A DNA stretch of 54,251 nucleotides, from NCBI GenBank assembly GCA_001683905.1, contig LXQK01000027.1, positions 1 through 54,251 of the forward strand. Reading direction: 5' to 3'. The notes below the pieces were generated by a model. It was not told the origin of the DNA, made no database searches, and saw only the letters and a list, made by a program, of their open reading frames with translations. Position 1 is the stretch's first letter, and each line of letters starts with the position of its first letter. This stretch comes from Marivirga sp. ANT-B6. Lineage in GTDB: Bacteria; Bacteroidota; Bacteroidia; Cytophagales; Cyclobacteriaceae. The position numbers and the translations under genes are program-made. Positions 19,550-30,068 of the stretch are shown piece after piece.

Positions 19550-21127
19550 TTAAAAAGGAGCTTTACCAAAGGGATTGGACTTATTATCCGGGCCGGCACC
19601 AGGTTTGTTCATCTTGCTACTCAACGTAATTGTATTGGAAGGGGAATCAAAATCAGTACCTCCAGCAGAAGGGAAGGAATTCCCATAGTTATTTCCAAAC
19701 CCACTACCGCCGTCAATATCAGCAAATTTAGTAAACTTACCAATGAACTTAAGGGTAACATTATCCAACGACCCGTTTCTATGTTTAGCTATAATCACTT
19801 CACCAGTACCTTGGGTGGACATACCACCCTCATCTTCAGTAATACCATAGTACTCGGGCCTGTAAAGGAACATTACCATATCCGCATCCTGCTCAATGGA
19901 TCCTGACTCACGTAAATCAGATAATTGTGGTCTTTTGTCACCGCCCCTAGTCTCTACGGCCCTGCTCAACTGCGAAAGCGCGATCACAGGAACTTCAAGC
20001 TCTTTGGCAATATTTTTCAAGGCGCGGGAAATGGAGGCAATTTCCTGCTCGCGATTACCACCACCACCGCCACCCTTGGAAGAATCTCCCGACATCAGCT
20101 GCAAGTAATCTATAATGATCAATTGTACATTGTGCTGGGCCTTGAGCCTCCTGCATTTGGCACGCAACTCTAAAATAGAAAGCGCTGGCGTATCATCAAT
20201 AAAAATTGGCGCATCTGTTAATTTAGCTGTCTTATGTACCAACTGCTCCCACTCGTAATCAGCCAGATTCCCTTTTTTAATTTTATCACTCTCTAACTCA
20301 GCTTCGGCAGAAATAAGCCTGTTGACAAGCTGCACTGCAGACATCTCCAGCGAAAATATAGCCACCGCATGCCCATGATCTACCGCAGCATTGCGCATAG
20401 CAGAAACCACGAAAGCAGTTTTACCCATACCTGGTCTGGCAGCAATAATAACAAGGTCAGACTTTTGCCACCCTGAAGTAACCCTATCCAGCGCGGTAAA
20501 ACCACTGGGAACACCGGTAAGGCCATTTTTTTGGTCCTTCTTCGCTTCCAGCTCTGTAATAGCCTGCCGCATGATGGATTTCATCTGGGCATAATTTTTC
20601 CTGATATTCGATTCTGATACTTCAAATAAAGATTGCTCGGTCCTATCGAGTAGTGAAAAGACATCGGTGGTATCCTCATAGGCATCGTGTTGAATTTCGG
20701 ATGCTATTCGAATCAACTCCCGTTTAATAGATTGCTCAGAGATGATACGCGCGTGGAACTCAATATTAGCGGCTGAGTTCACCCGTGTGGTAAGTTCAGT
20801 AATATGGTATGGCCCTCCAACCAACTCGAGCTTACCATTTCGCCGCAGTTGGTTGGTTACCGTCAGTAGATCTACGGGTTCCGAATTATGAAACAAGTCA
20901 ACAATGGCCGCATAAATTTCCTTATTTGTTTCCTTATAGAAGCTTTCAGGCTTAAGGATATCAATAACAGCCGTTAAAGCATCTTTTTCAAGCATCAGCG
21001 CTCCTAAAACGGCCTCCTCCAGGTCGACAGCCTGAGGCGGCAGCTTACCCAGTTGCGTACCCAGTTCATTCCTATTGGTATTCCTTTTATACCCTAACCT
21101 TAAAGCCGATGATTTTCCTAAATCCAT
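19550..21127 (-). CDS. dnaB: Replicative DNA helicase
   Basis: PPQAVDLEEAVLGALMLEKDAL, IIAARPGMGKTAFV, IDDTPALSILELRAKCRRL, IIDYLQLMSG, ALSQLSRAVETRGGDKRPQLSDLRESGSIEQDADMVMFLYRPEYY. Confidence 0.98.
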   Translation of the reverse strand: MDLGKSSALRLGYKRNTNRNELGTQLGKLPPQAVDLEEAVLGALMLEKDALTAVIDILKPESFYKETNKEIYAAIVDLFHNSEPVDLLTVTNQLRRNGKLELVGGPYHITELTTRVNSAANIEFHARIISEQSIKRELIRIASEIQHDAYEDTTDVFSLLDRTEQSLFEVSESNIRKNYAQMKSIMRQAITELEAKKDQKNGLTGVPSGFTALDRVTSGWQKSDLVIIAARPGMGKTAFVVSAMRNAAVDHGHAVAIFSLEMSAVQLVNRLISAEAELESDKIKKGNLADYEWEQLVHKTAKLTDAPIFIDDTPALSILELRAKCRRLKAQHNVQLIIIDYLQLMSGDSSKGGGGGGNREQEIASISRALKNIAKELEVPVIALSQLSRAVETRGGDKRPQLSDLRESGSIEQDADMVMFLYRPEYYGITEDEGGMSTQGTGEVIIAKHRNGSLDNVTLKFIGKFTKFADIDGGSGFGNNYGNSFPSAGGTDFDSPSNTITLSSKMNKPGAGPDNKSNPFGKAPF

Positions 21128-21238
21128 GAAGTTTCTCTGTTATTTACTATGCGGATAACAAATCTAATTAATAATTAGCATAAGTAAAATCAAACTTTTG
21201 AACAAGTTTTGCCTATGTTTTATCATTATTAGCAAGGG

Positions 21239-21258
21239 TTATCCACAACTTATTCACA
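21239..21258 (+). promoter_or_regulatory. Two tandem DnaA-box-like 9-mers upstream of dnaB
   Basis: TTATCCACA (21239-21247) and TTATTCACA (21250-21258). Confidence 0.55.
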
Positions 21259-21391
21259 CCCTACAAGCAGTTGATTTATATGGTCATCTACAACTTTCGA
21301 TAACACATAAAGCTGATAAAGGACTACAGGAGCGAAATTTACCTCGCAACCATAACCAGACTCCTCAATAGAAAACCAAAATGATCTGATT

Positions 21392-21787
21392 TTATTGTTT
21401 TTTTCCTGGCAAGTCCGCTTTATCCACATTCGTTTCTGGCATAGCGCCATGTTCCTTCAGGTAAGGCTTAAATTCTTCAATAATGGTTTTTTCCCAAAAC
21501 AGTACCCTGTTGCGAAATGCGGCACGCGCAATAACATGTGCGGCCACTGGAGAGGTAAGCAACATAAAAAGAATGATCGTAATGGATTTATTCATGATCA
21601 CGACTTCATTAAAATAAATGGTGATACCCGTGACAATAAATCCTATTCCCAATGTAGCTGCTTTTGTGATGGCAGACATGCGGATATAAAAGTCAGGCAA
21701 ACGAATAATACCTACAGAAGAAATGACGAGGAAAATAACCCCGATATAAATGAATATTGCACTTACTATCTCAACCCAGCTTTCCAT
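21392..21787 (-). CDS. mnhG: Na+/H+ antiporter subunit G
   Basis: FIYIGVIFLVISSVGIIRLPDFYIRMSAITKAATLGIGFI; last gene in Mrp operon. Confidence 0.93.
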   Translation of the reverse strand: MESWVEIVSAIFIYIGVIFLVISSVGIIRLPDFYIRMSAITKAATLGIGFIVTGITIYFNEVVIMNKSITIILFMLLTSPVAAHVIARAAFRNRVLFWEKTIIEEFKPYLKEHGAMPETNVDKADLPGKKQ

Positions 21788-21788
21788 G

Positions 21789-22049
21789 TTATTTGTTTAG
21801 ATAATAGGCAAATGACATAGCACCTAAAAACGAAATCAGACTTAAGATAATGGCCACATCCATCACGGAAGTGTTGTCTGTCAGCACTGCGTATATGGCT
21901 GTAATGCCTATGATATTAGCCGAAAAAAGATCGAAAGCCGTGACACGGTCTGGCAGCGTGGGGCCCTTAAAAAAGCGGATCATCACCATGATCAGACAAA
22001 TACTGATGACGCTGATAGCAACTATTAGAGATATATGGAATGCATTCAT
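21789..22049 (-). CDS. mnhF: Na+/H+ antiporter subunit F
   Basis: IRFFKGPTLPDRVTAFDLFSANIIGITAIYAVLTDNTSVMDVAIILSLISFLGAMSFAYYL. Confidence 0.94.
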   Translation of the reverse strand: MNAFHISLIVAISVISICLIMVMIRFFKGPTLPDRVTAFDLFSANIIGITAIYAVLTDNTSVMDVAIILSLISFLGAMSFAYYLNK

Positions 22050-22537
22050 CGTGTTATGGCTAGTAATTTTTTTTCAAAACCGTTTTTGATCTCCATTTTC
22101 AGCCGTTCTATGTCGCCATCAATGATATATATAGCATGTACATAAAGTATTTTTTTATCCTCCGATACATCAATACTTAAAGTTCCCGGTGTTAGCGATA
22201 TTAGATTTGCCAAAATAGTTATCTCAGCATCGGTATTGGCATCTAGCGGTAAAGCAATAACGCCGGGCTTCATATAATGAATTGGTGTGATAATGTCATA
22301 GGCAACCTTTAAGCTTGCCACAATCAACTCCTTTAGAAAATAGAAGAAAAAGCTCACCACAAGTGGTATTTTCTTGAAATAACTTCTATTGAAGAAAAAG
22401 ATGCAAAGCCATAAAACAAAGAAAGCGGCTAAAAATGTTAATGCTGCAGAAAGCGCATGATAGGGAACCTCTACCATTCGAAAAAACAAAGAGGTAAAGG
22501 TGATCGATAAGAGGAAGTGCACGATAAAAGTCTTCAT
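22046..22537 (-). CDS. mnhE: Na+/H+ antiporter subunit E
   Basis: FFFYFLKELIVASLKVAYDIITP...ANLISLTPGTLSIDVSEDKKILYVHAI. Confidence 0.94.
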   Translation of the reverse strand: MKTFIVHFLLSITFTSLFFRMVEVPYHALSAALTFLAAFFVLWLCIFFFNRSYFKKIPLVVSFFFYFLKELIVASLKVAYDIITPIHYMKPGVIALPLDANTDAEITILANLISLTPGTLSIDVSEDKKILYVHAIYIIDGDIERLKMEIKNGFEKKLLAITR

Positions 22538-24045
22538 TTGCGTAAGATAACTTTAATATAATTATCCCTATTGAATAATTGCTCTGCAGCTTGAACCGAG
22601 AAATCAAGAAATGGCTCAGCATAAAACCCCATGGCTACGATGATAATCGTAAGCAAAACAACGGGTAAGATCAATAACCTGTTTAACCTCAAAAATGATG
22701 TCTGGTTATAAAATATCTTTTCTGACCCTTCCCCATCGGGTGCTTTTTTCCAGAAGACCTCGTTCCATATTTTAGTGATATAGATAATGGATAAAGCACT
22801 TACCACCAAAGCCACACCCACGATTATAAAGTAGTTGGATGCCACCGCAGCTTTAATCAGTAGAAACTTAGCCCAAAATCCTGATAAAGGGGGAACTCCT
22901 GTAAGCGAAAAAGCCGATATAATGAATAAAAAGGCGATAAACGGGAACTTTGCGTAGATACTGCCTAGCTTTTTGAGCTTGAAAGACCCGGCCGCTGCAT
23001 ACACTACCCCACTGATTAAGAACAAGTTGGTTTTTACCAGCATATTATGAATGATAAAGTAAACAACTGCTGCAATGGCCAAAGGCGTATGAATGGCAAG
23101 CCCCATGATCATATAGCCGATTTGGCTGATTATACTGAAAGATAATATTTTCCGGAAATCATTTTGGGCTATAGCACCAAAAACACCAACAAACATCGTA
23201 AGCCCTGCAATAACGAAAAGGTAGGGCTGCAAATAAGGCACTTCTGAAAAAAAGATAAGTGTAAAAAAGCGGACCAGAACGTATACACCCACTTTTGTAA
23301 GCAATCCACCAATGATTGCTGTTATAGCGCTTGGAGGAGTATGGTAAGCAGCAGGCAACCAGAAGAACAAGGGAAATAACCCTGCTTTAATGCCAAAACC
23401 CACAAGAAAAAAGATTGCAGCCAACGTCACCAGGCCTTTATCAGCAATCTCTGGTAATAACAAAGAAATCTGGGCCATATTTAATGACCCTGTTAAGCCG
23501 TAAATAACACCGATACCAGCCAAAAATATCGAGGAAGCCAGAAAATTAATAACCAAGTATTTAACAGAGCCCTCCAGTTGGTTTTTAGTTCCTCCCAATG
23601 AAAGCAACACAAAGCTTGACATGAGCATTACCTCAAACCAGACATACAAATTAAAAATATCACCAGCAAGCAAAGCACCGCTGATCCCAAACAACAGAAA
23701 CATTAAAATAGGATAAAATCCATATTCCTTTCTCTCCAGATTGATGTTCGGGATGGAGAAAATAAAAACGAAAATACCTAACAGGCTGGTGGTTAGCAAT
23801 AGACCAGCACTTAAAAGATCGGCTACTAAAGTAATGCCAAAGGGTGCCGGCCAGTTGCCGATCTGCATAACCTGAATGCCATGCAGCCATACTTCTCGTA
23901 GGAGGAATGCGGAACCCACCAAAAGTAAAAAGCTGCCTGCCAAAACAATCATCCTTTGCCCATTGATGTTTTTCCAGCTTAGAAGGCAAAAGATAGCCGC
24001 AAAAAGAGGTATAAGTAAAGGTAAGATTACGAGAACCCCCATCAT
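22534..24045 (-). CDS. mnhD: Na+/H+ antiporter subunit D
   Basis: ND2/ND4-like antiporter: YVWFEVMLMSSFVLLSLGG...KAGLFPLFFWLPAAYHTPPSAITAIIGGLLTKVGVYVLVRF. Confidence 0.95.
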   Translation of the reverse strand: MMGVLVILPLLIPLFAAIFCLLSWKNINGQRMIVLAGSFLLLVGSAFLLREVWLHGIQVMQIGNWPAPFGITLVADLLSAGLLLTTSLLGIFVFIFSIPNINLERKEYGFYPILMFLLFGISGALLAGDIFNLYVWFEVMLMSSFVLLSLGGTKNQLEGSVKYLVINFLASSIFLAGIGVIYGLTGSLNMAQISLLLPEIADKGLVTLAAIFFLVGFGIKAGLFPLFFWLPAAYHTPPSAITAIIGGLLTKVGVYVLVRFFTLIFFSEVPYLQPYLFVIAGLTMFVGVFGAIAQNDFRKILSFSIISQIGYMIMGLAIHTPLAIAAVVYFIIHNMLVKTNLFLISGVVYAAAGSFKLKKLGSIYAKFPFIAFLFIISAFSLTGVPPLSGFWAKFLLIKAAVASNYFIIVGVALVVSALSIIYITKIWNEVFWKKAPDGEGSEKIFYNQTSFLRLNRLLILPVVLLTIIIVAMGFYAEPFLDFSVQAAEQLFNRDNYIKVILRK

Positions 24046-24096
24046 ATTGTATTGTGCTTTACAGCCGAAACATAGGTGCTCATGAAGGTGAAAGTA

Positions 24097-24456
24097 TTAC
24101 GCTGCATTGATTTTGTCAGTTGTGTTTAATTTGTCCATATCATCAGTCCCGGCTACATCGTAGTTCCTCTTAATCAAGACAATAGCAAAGGCCTGAATTC
24201 CAAAACCTATCACAATGGCTGTCAGAATGAGCGCTTGTGGAACGGGATCGGCGAAGATTCCCGTCAGCTTCTCTGCGTCACCGTCTACCAGTGCAGGTGC
24301 ACCTCTGGTTAGTCTACTGACAGAGAATAGAAACAGGTTTGTCGAATGCCCCATCATAATCAAGCCAATGATTAGCTTCACGAAGTTGCGCTGCAGCATC
24401 AGGTAAAGGCTTGCGGCATACAATATACCTACTACAAAAGGTAAGATCTCATCCAT
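24097..24456 (-). CDS. mnhC: Na+/H+ antiporter subunit C
   Basis: NuoK-like: GLIMMGHSTNLFLFSVSRLTRGAPALV...DPVPQALILTAIVIGFGIQAFAIVL. Confidence 0.95.
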   Translation of the reverse strand: MDEILPFVVGILYAASLYLMLQRNFVKLIIGLIMMGHSTNLFLFSVSRLTRGAPALVDGDAEKLTGIFADPVPQALILTAIVIGFGIQAFAIVLIKRNYDVAGTDDMDKLNTTDKINAA

Positions 24457-24457
24457 A

Positions 24458-24865
24458 CTATTCTTCTGACAAATTTAGCGTAATCCGCAATACAATGCCA
24501 ACAACGAGAATATATACACCAATATCAAACATAATGGGTGTACCAGGTTTTCCGAAAATGGGCAGGTAAAAATCTGCCCAAAGCGAACTCATAAAAGGCT
24601 GCCCTTCAAAAATAGACACCAAACCACTACTGGCTGATATCAACAACCCCAACGCGATCAAAACCATGGTGTTGATCTTAAACATCTTCTTGGTTTCCCT
24701 GGCCCCGTAGATCATGGCATGGAAGGTAAGGGGCATAGCCGCAATTAAGCCACCAATAAAACCACCGCCAGGCTCATTGTGCCCTCTGAAGAGCAAGTAA
24801 ACAGAAAATATCAGAAAGAGCGGCGTCAGTATCTTGATGGCCGTACGTACGATTAATGTATTCAT
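24458..24865 (-). CDS. mnhB: Na+/H+ antiporter subunit B (MnhB)
   Basis: [22 protein letters not shown]...[19 protein letters not shown]. Confidence 0.95.
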   Translation of the reverse strand: MNTLIVRTAIKILTPLFLIFSVYLLFRGHNEPGGGFIGGLIAAMPLTFHAMIYGARETKKMFKINTMVLIALGLLISASSGLVSIFEGQPFMSSLWADFYLPIFGKPGTPIMFDIGVYILVVGIVLRITLNLSEE

Positions 24866-27177
24866 TTCATCTTCCCTTTCACAAGTTTCAACTTTAACAA
24901 TGCCACAATACCAATAGCAGCTATAGCCAGTACAGAGATTTCACCCATAGTATCCAGCGCACGGAAGTCTACAAGAATAACATTGACAGCATTTTTGCCC
25001 TTCCCTAATATATAGGTATTTTCGGCGAAATATGCTTTTAGGCCCGACACCATTGGATGCTCCGTTACCAAAAGCAGAACACTAGTCATCAATAGGCCAA
25101 AACCTATGGAAATAATTATATACAACCCGTTCTGGAACGACTTTAAAGGGTAGAAACGGAGTGGTGGCAACTTATGCAGTATCAGTACAAATAAAACAAC
25201 CGTTAATGTTTCTATCAAAAATTGTGTGATGGCAACATCAGGAGCACCGAAGAAAATAAATATGATGGCTACTGCATACCCCACCACACCCATTGTAACG
25301 ATAGAAGTAAGGCGTGAACGGGTTTTAAAGAAAACAAAAACAGCAACCAGTGTAAAAGCAAGTATAATGACTTCATAGAATCTGACATTATCTATATCAA
25401 AATTGGCAACTGGAAATATTTTTAGATCGAATTGCCATAGTACGCTGGCCAGCATAAAGCTGAAAAATGCTACGATAACAGCAATATAATTTCTTAAGTA
25501 GCCATTCTGGAAGTAACTAGTTTGAAGTCTTGCAAACCGTTTAATCAATTGAAGCAAACCATCGTACCATGCTGTAGGTCCATGGTTATAAAGATAATCG
25601 AGATGTAAGGGAATTTTCCGGATTCCTTTTCTAACAAAAAACAATGCCGTGCCCAGCAGTAAGGTCAAGAGACTAAGCATCAAAACCAGGTTAAATCCAT
25701 GCCAAAAGTGCAACTCCAGTGGCAAATCCTCGTTTCCAACAACATTAGATACCTGGGTGAGCAAGGGCTGTACCAGCACACCGGCGAACAAACCAAAGAC
25801 CAGACCCAATACGGCAAGTGTAACTGGCGCAACAAGCATCGCGACAGGCGCTTCTTTGTAATTTCTCTCGCTAAAGGATATATTCTGGATAAACAGGCCA
25901 TACCCTATCTCTATAGCTATAGCTACAAACGCTACGCCTGATACGATGACCGCCACCAGCAAAGCAATATGCTGTACCGTTGCATGCAAGGCAGCTTCAT
26001 AGATCAATTCTTTTCCTATAAACCCAAAAAAAGGCAATACGCCTGCCATGGAAAAGCAAGCCAAAAAAGCTGCAACACCAGTGAAAGGCATAAATTTGTA
26101 AAGCCCCGATAACTCCAGTACATCTCTTGATCCGGTTTGTTTATCAATATTTCCTGTAATTAAAAATAACGCTCCTTTATATAAGGCATGCGCCAATAGA
26201 AAAACCATGGCAGATTGAATGGCAAGCGATGTGCCGGCACCAAGCATCAGCACCAGTATCCCCAGCGCACTGATGGTCGTATAGGCAAGTATTTTTTTAA
26301 GATCTGTATGCTGTATGGCTAAAATAGCCCCTAATAACATGGTGATGCCTCCAGCAATCATCAAGGTGAACTGCCAGATTTCTGTACCACCAAGGGTTGG
26401 GTTAAATCTTGCAATCAGATAAATGCCCGCCTTTACCATGGTCGCAGAATGCAGATATGCACTTACAGGCGTAGGTGCAGCCATGGCATTGGGCAACCAA
26501 AAATGGAAAGGAAACTGCGCTGACTTTGTAAATGCACCCAGCAAAATCAATATCACAATCGCCAGGTAATAGGGATGGTCAATCACACGCTCATGTATAG
26601 ACAGGATTTCTACCAGTTCGTAAGTCTGCGTAACTTCCCCTAAGATTATAAAACCGGCAAGCAACGCCAGCCCGCCAGATGCGGTAACCAAAAATGCCTG
26701 TAAAGCAGCATTTCGCGATGTCTTGGCATTGTGACTGAATCCGATGAGAAGATACGAACTAAAACTGGTAAGCTCCCAAAAGATGAAGAGTGCAATCAAA
26801 TTTGAGGACATCACAAGCCCTAGCATAGAAGCCATGAAGATAAGCAGGTACATAAAGAACTTATCAGATTCCTTATACCCTTTCATATACGCAGCAGCAT
26901 ATACGAAAATTAAAAACCCGAAAAAACTAATGAGAAGGCCGAAGAAAAGACTTAAACCATCCAATTGAAAAGTGAAATTCACATCCAATGATGGCACCCA
27001 ATTGTATTGCCTACTGATTACCTCACCCTCAACGATCCGATTAAAATAGGTGCTGAGGTAAACAAAAACTCCCAACGGAACCAAAGCGATTAAATAGCCA
27101 TGACTCCTACCCAATGCCTTAGCGATAACCGGCACGAGTAAAGCACATATATACCCTATAAGTACGATTAAAAGCAT
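24862..27177 (-). CDS. mnhA: Na+/H+ antiporter subunit A (MnhA/MrpA)
   Basis: NuoL-like core ([50 protein letters not shown]) plus C-terminal [29 protein letters not shown] and [19 protein letters not shown]. Confidence 0.97.
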   Translation of the reverse strand: MLLIVLIGYICALLVPVIAKALGRSHGYLIALVPLGVFVYLSTYFNRIVEGEVISRQYNWVPSLDVNFTFQLDGLSLFFGLLISFFGFLIFVYAAAYMKGYKESDKFFMYLLIFMASMLGLVMSSNLIALFIFWELTSFSSYLLIGFSHNAKTSRNAALQAFLVTASGGLALLAGFIILGEVTQTYELVEILSIHERVIDHPYYLAIVILILLGAFTKSAQFPFHFWLPNAMAAPTPVSAYLHSATMVKAGIYLIARFNPTLGGTEIWQFTLMIAGGITMLLGAILAIQHTDLKKILAYTTISALGILVLMLGAGTSLAIQSAMVFLLAHALYKGALFLITGNIDKQTGSRDVLELSGLYKFMPFTGVAAFLACFSMAGVLPFFGFIGKELIYEAALHATVQHIALLVAVIVSGVAFVAIAIEIGYGLFIQNISFSERNYKEAPVAMLVAPVTLAVLGLVFGLFAGVLVQPLLTQVSNVVGNEDLPLELHFWHGFNLVLMLSLLTLLLGTALFFVRKGIRKIPLHLDYLYNHGPTAWYDGLLQLIKRFARLQTSYFQNGYLRNYIAVIVAFFSFMLASVLWQFDLKIFPVANFDIDNVRFYEVIILAFTLVAVFVFFKTRSRLTSIVTMGVVGYAVAIIFIFFGAPDVAITQFLIETLTVVLFVLILHKLPPLRFYPLKSFQNGLYIIISIGFGLLMTSVLLLVTEHPMVSGLKAYFAENTYILGKGKNAVNVILVDFRALDTMGEISVLAIAAIGIVALLKLKLVKGKMK

Positions 27178-27315
27178 ATTCAGGAACGATACTTTACAAA
27201 GAGAATAGTTGTCGCTAAAATTTGTAATTTTGACGTCTATTTCCGTTTAAAAATTTAAAGTACCTAAAGAAATAGGTAAAAACCCAATAAATAAGTTAAT
27301 TAAAAGATCCTATAA

Positions 27316-27399
27316 ATGAAAGATATTATAAATGCGTTCATTAAATTGGCACTTCTTTATCGTATACATTTTGTAGCTATACAATACTCACATCAATGA
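27316..27399 (+). CDS. Putative 27-aa leader ORF, stop overlaps mpl start
   Basis: MKDIINAFIKLALLYRIHFVAIQYSHQ; stop TGA overlaps mpl ATG (ATGA). Confidence 0.3.
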   Translation: MKDIINAFIKLALLYRIHFVAIQYSHQ

Positions 27400-28772
27400 A
27401 TAACAATAAGTCTCGCGTACATTTTATTGCCATAGGAGGCAGTGTCATGCATAATCTTGCTCTGGCATTACATCAAAAAGGTTACCAGGTTACTGGCTCT
27501 GACGACATCATTTACGAACCTTCTAACCAACGACTTCGGGAAAAAGGGTTACTCCCTGAGAAAGAAGGCTGGTATCCTAAAAAAATAACGCGTGATCTTG
27601 ACGCTATTATTCTAGGTATGCACGCCCGCCCGGACAATCCCGAATTGATAAAAGCCCTTGATCTGGGCATGAAAGTATACTCTTATCCTGAGTATATTTA
27701 TGAGCAGTCTAAAAACAAACAGCGAATCGTCATTGCCGGAAGCCACGGAAAAACGACCATCACTTCTATAATCCTCCATGTCCTGCAATATTGGAAAAAA
27801 GATTTTGACTATTTGGTGGGTGCACAGATAGAGGGATTTGAGCTGATGGTAAAGCTAAGCGACGCGCCTATCATCATTATAGAAGGCGATGAATATCTTT
27901 CTTCACCCATCGACCGGGTTCCAAAATTCCTCCATTACAAGCAACACATCGGTTTGATCAGCGGCATTGCCTGGGACCACATCAACGTCTTTCCGACCAT
28001 GGACGAGTATGTAAAACAATTTGATAAGTTTGCCGACGCCTCCCCAAAAGCAGGTATATTGATATACTCTGAAAACGATGCCTTAGCCACTGTAATTGGA
28101 GCCAAGGAACGCGAAGATGTGCTGAACATAGAATATAAATCGCACAAGCATAAAATTACCAACGGAACAACCTACCTGATCACCGATCATGGAGAAATAC
28201 CTGTGCAATTATTTGGCGAGCATAATATGCAAAATTTAAACGGTGCAAAGGCTGTACTGAAGAAAATTGGCATTACCTCTGAAGAATTTTATGAAGCCAT
28301 ACAAACCTTTAAGGGAGCAGCTAAACGCCTGGAATTACTATCTAAAAATCACAATACCGTTGTATACAAAGATTTTGCTCATGCCCCTTCGAAATTGGAA
28401 GCAACGACCAAAGCGTTAAAGAAGCAATATCCAAAACGGCAGTTATATGCGTGCCTGGAGTTGCATACCTTCAGCAGTCTGAATAAAAACTTTTTAAGTC
28501 AATATCAAAACACCTTCAATGCAGCGGATGTCGCCATGGTGTTTTATAGCCCTAAGACCCTGGAACATAAGAAGGTGGAATATATCTCTCCTGAAGATAT
28601 CAAAGAAGCCTTTCAGCGAAAGGACTTACTCGTTTTTACTGATAGCCAGTTGCTTGAGGCTTATCTTGTGGAAAAAGAATGGTCAGGGAAAAACCTGCTC
28701 ATGATGAGTTCGGCAAATTTTGGAGGATTAGACCTCCAGATGTTGGCTGAAAGTATAGGGCATAAACAGTAG
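27396..28772 (+). CDS. mpl: UDP-N-acetylmuramate:L-alanyl-gamma-D-glutamyl-meso-diaminopimelate ligase (Mpl)
   Basis: VHFIAIGGSVMHNLALALHQKGYQVTGSDDIIYEPSNQRL...IAGSHGKTTITSII...IIEGDEYLSSPIDRVPKFLHYKQHIGLISGIAWDHINVF. Confidence 0.96.
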   Translation: MNNNKSRVHFIAIGGSVMHNLALALHQKGYQVTGSDDIIYEPSNQRLREKGLLPEKEGWYPKKITRDLDAIILGMHARPDNPELIKALDLGMKVYSYPEYIYEQSKNKQRIVIAGSHGKTTITSIILHVLQYWKKDFDYLVGAQIEGFELMVKLSDAPIIIIEGDEYLSSPIDRVPKFLHYKQHIGLISGIAWDHINVFPTMDEYVKQFDKFADASPKAGILIYSENDALATVIGAKEREDVLNIEYKSHKHKITNGTTYLITDHGEIPVQLFGEHNMQNLNGAKAVLKKIGITSEEFYEAIQTFKGAAKRLELLSKNHNTVVYKDFAHAPSKLEATTKALKKQYPKRQLYACLELHTFSSLNKNFLSQYQNTFNAADVAMVFYSPKTLEHKKVEYISPEDIKEAFQRKDLLVFTDSQLLEAYLVEKEWSGKNLLMMSSANFGGLDLQMLAESIGHKQ

Positions 28773-28812
28773 CTGTGGTCATGACTATCGGCGATATACA
28801 CCCCAAACGTAT

Positions 28813-29037
28813 CTAAATTTCATGAATATTGAAATCTTTACCTTTTCCAAACTGAAGGAAATCTTTTAAGGTAAACCGCTCGAGGGTATGTATATCTTTG
28901 AGTTTAAAATCTCCAAAACCACTGATATCTTCCACCTGAAATTCAACTTCTTCATCGAAGTTTTTCATACGATAGGTTTTTCCCAATCTCAAATTATCAA
29001 ACGAATAAGGCATATTAATTATACTATAATGCTGCAT
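28813..29037 (-). CDS. Small hypothetical protein
   Basis: 74-aa ORF with plausible codon use, convergent with mpl: MPYSFDNLRLGKTYRMKNFDEEVEFQVEDISGFGDFKLKDIHTLERFTLKDFLQFGKGKDFNIHEI. Confidence 0.55.
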   Translation of the reverse strand: MQHYSIINMPYSFDNLRLGKTYRMKNFDEEVEFQVEDISGFGDFKLKDIHTLERFTLKDFLQFGKGKDFNIHEI

Positions 29038-29147
29038 AGAAGTTACACGCTTAGGAGAATATTATAAACCAACAGTATACTACATCGGCTTTACTTATCG
29101 GCTTCAATCCCTTATATTTACCACTGAACTTAAATTAATACCCAAAA

Positions 29148-29966
29148 ATGGATAATCGAAAATACCTCCCATTCATCATTGTGGGAGCAATTGTTGTAGT
29201 ATTATTATTAATCCTTTCTTCTAGTATATTTGTAACCATCCGGTCGGGAGAAGCAGGTGTTTTATACAAAAAATTTGGAGAGGGAACAGTTACTGACGAA
29301 TATCTCAGTGAAGGATTTCATATTAAAGCACCCTGGAATAGTGTGTATATTTATGACGTGAGGACTCAGGAAGATAAACAAATCATGGATGTACTATCCA
29401 AAAACGGCCTATCCATCAAGTTAGATATATCTTATCGCTACTCTCCCAATATTGAAGAGCTGGGAATTTTACATAAACAAGTTGGTCAAAATTATGTTGA
29501 TAAAATTATCATCCCTGAAATAAGATCTTCCGTTAGAAAGGTAATTGGAAGTTATGACCCTGAGGAATTGTATTCTTCAAAGAGAGATACCATACAAGAT
29601 GAAATTTATAATACCACGAGAAAAAACATTGGTATGAAGTATTTAAACCTGGATGCCATATTAATTAGAAGTGTTGAATTGCCTCCTACAATTAAAACAG
29701 CTATAGAAAATAAGCTGAAGCAAGAACAAGAATCTAAAGAGTATGAGTTTAGATTGCAGAAAGAAACCAAAGAAGCTGAAAGAAAAAGGATAGAAGCTCA
29801 GGGTATTAAAGATTTTCAGGATATTGTGTCGGATGGCATTTCTGATAAATTATTAAAGTGGAAGGGAATAGAAGCAACACTCGAGCTAGCAAAGTCTCCT
29901 AATGCCAAAGTTGTTGTAGTTGGGAGTAGTAAAGATGGCCTTCCTTTAATTTTAGGGGATAATTAG
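29148..29966 (+). CDS. SPFH/band 7 (prohibitin-like) membrane protein
   Basis: N-terminal TM then VTIRSGEAGVLYKKFGEGTVTDEYLSEGFHIKAPWNSVYIYDVRTQE...LSKNGLSIKLDISYRY. Confidence 0.93.
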   Translation: MDNRKYLPFIIVGAIVVVLLLILSSSIFVTIRSGEAGVLYKKFGEGTVTDEYLSEGFHIKAPWNSVYIYDVRTQEDKQIMDVLSKNGLSIKLDISYRYSPNIEELGILHKQVGQNYVDKIIIPEIRSSVRKVIGSYDPEELYSSKRDTIQDEIYNTTRKNIGMKYLNLDAILIRSVELPPTIKTAIENKLKQEQESKEYEFRLQKETKEAERKRIEAQGIKDFQDIVSDGISDKLLKWKGIEATLELAKSPNAKVVVVGSSKDGLPLILGDN

Positions 29967-30068
29967 ACAAACATGCCTTCAATCAATAGTTTTATTTAAA
30001 ACAAAATTTAGTAATTTGCCTTGGCATTACAAGGTTCCAATTTTTAATAATAAATAGATACAAATCTT

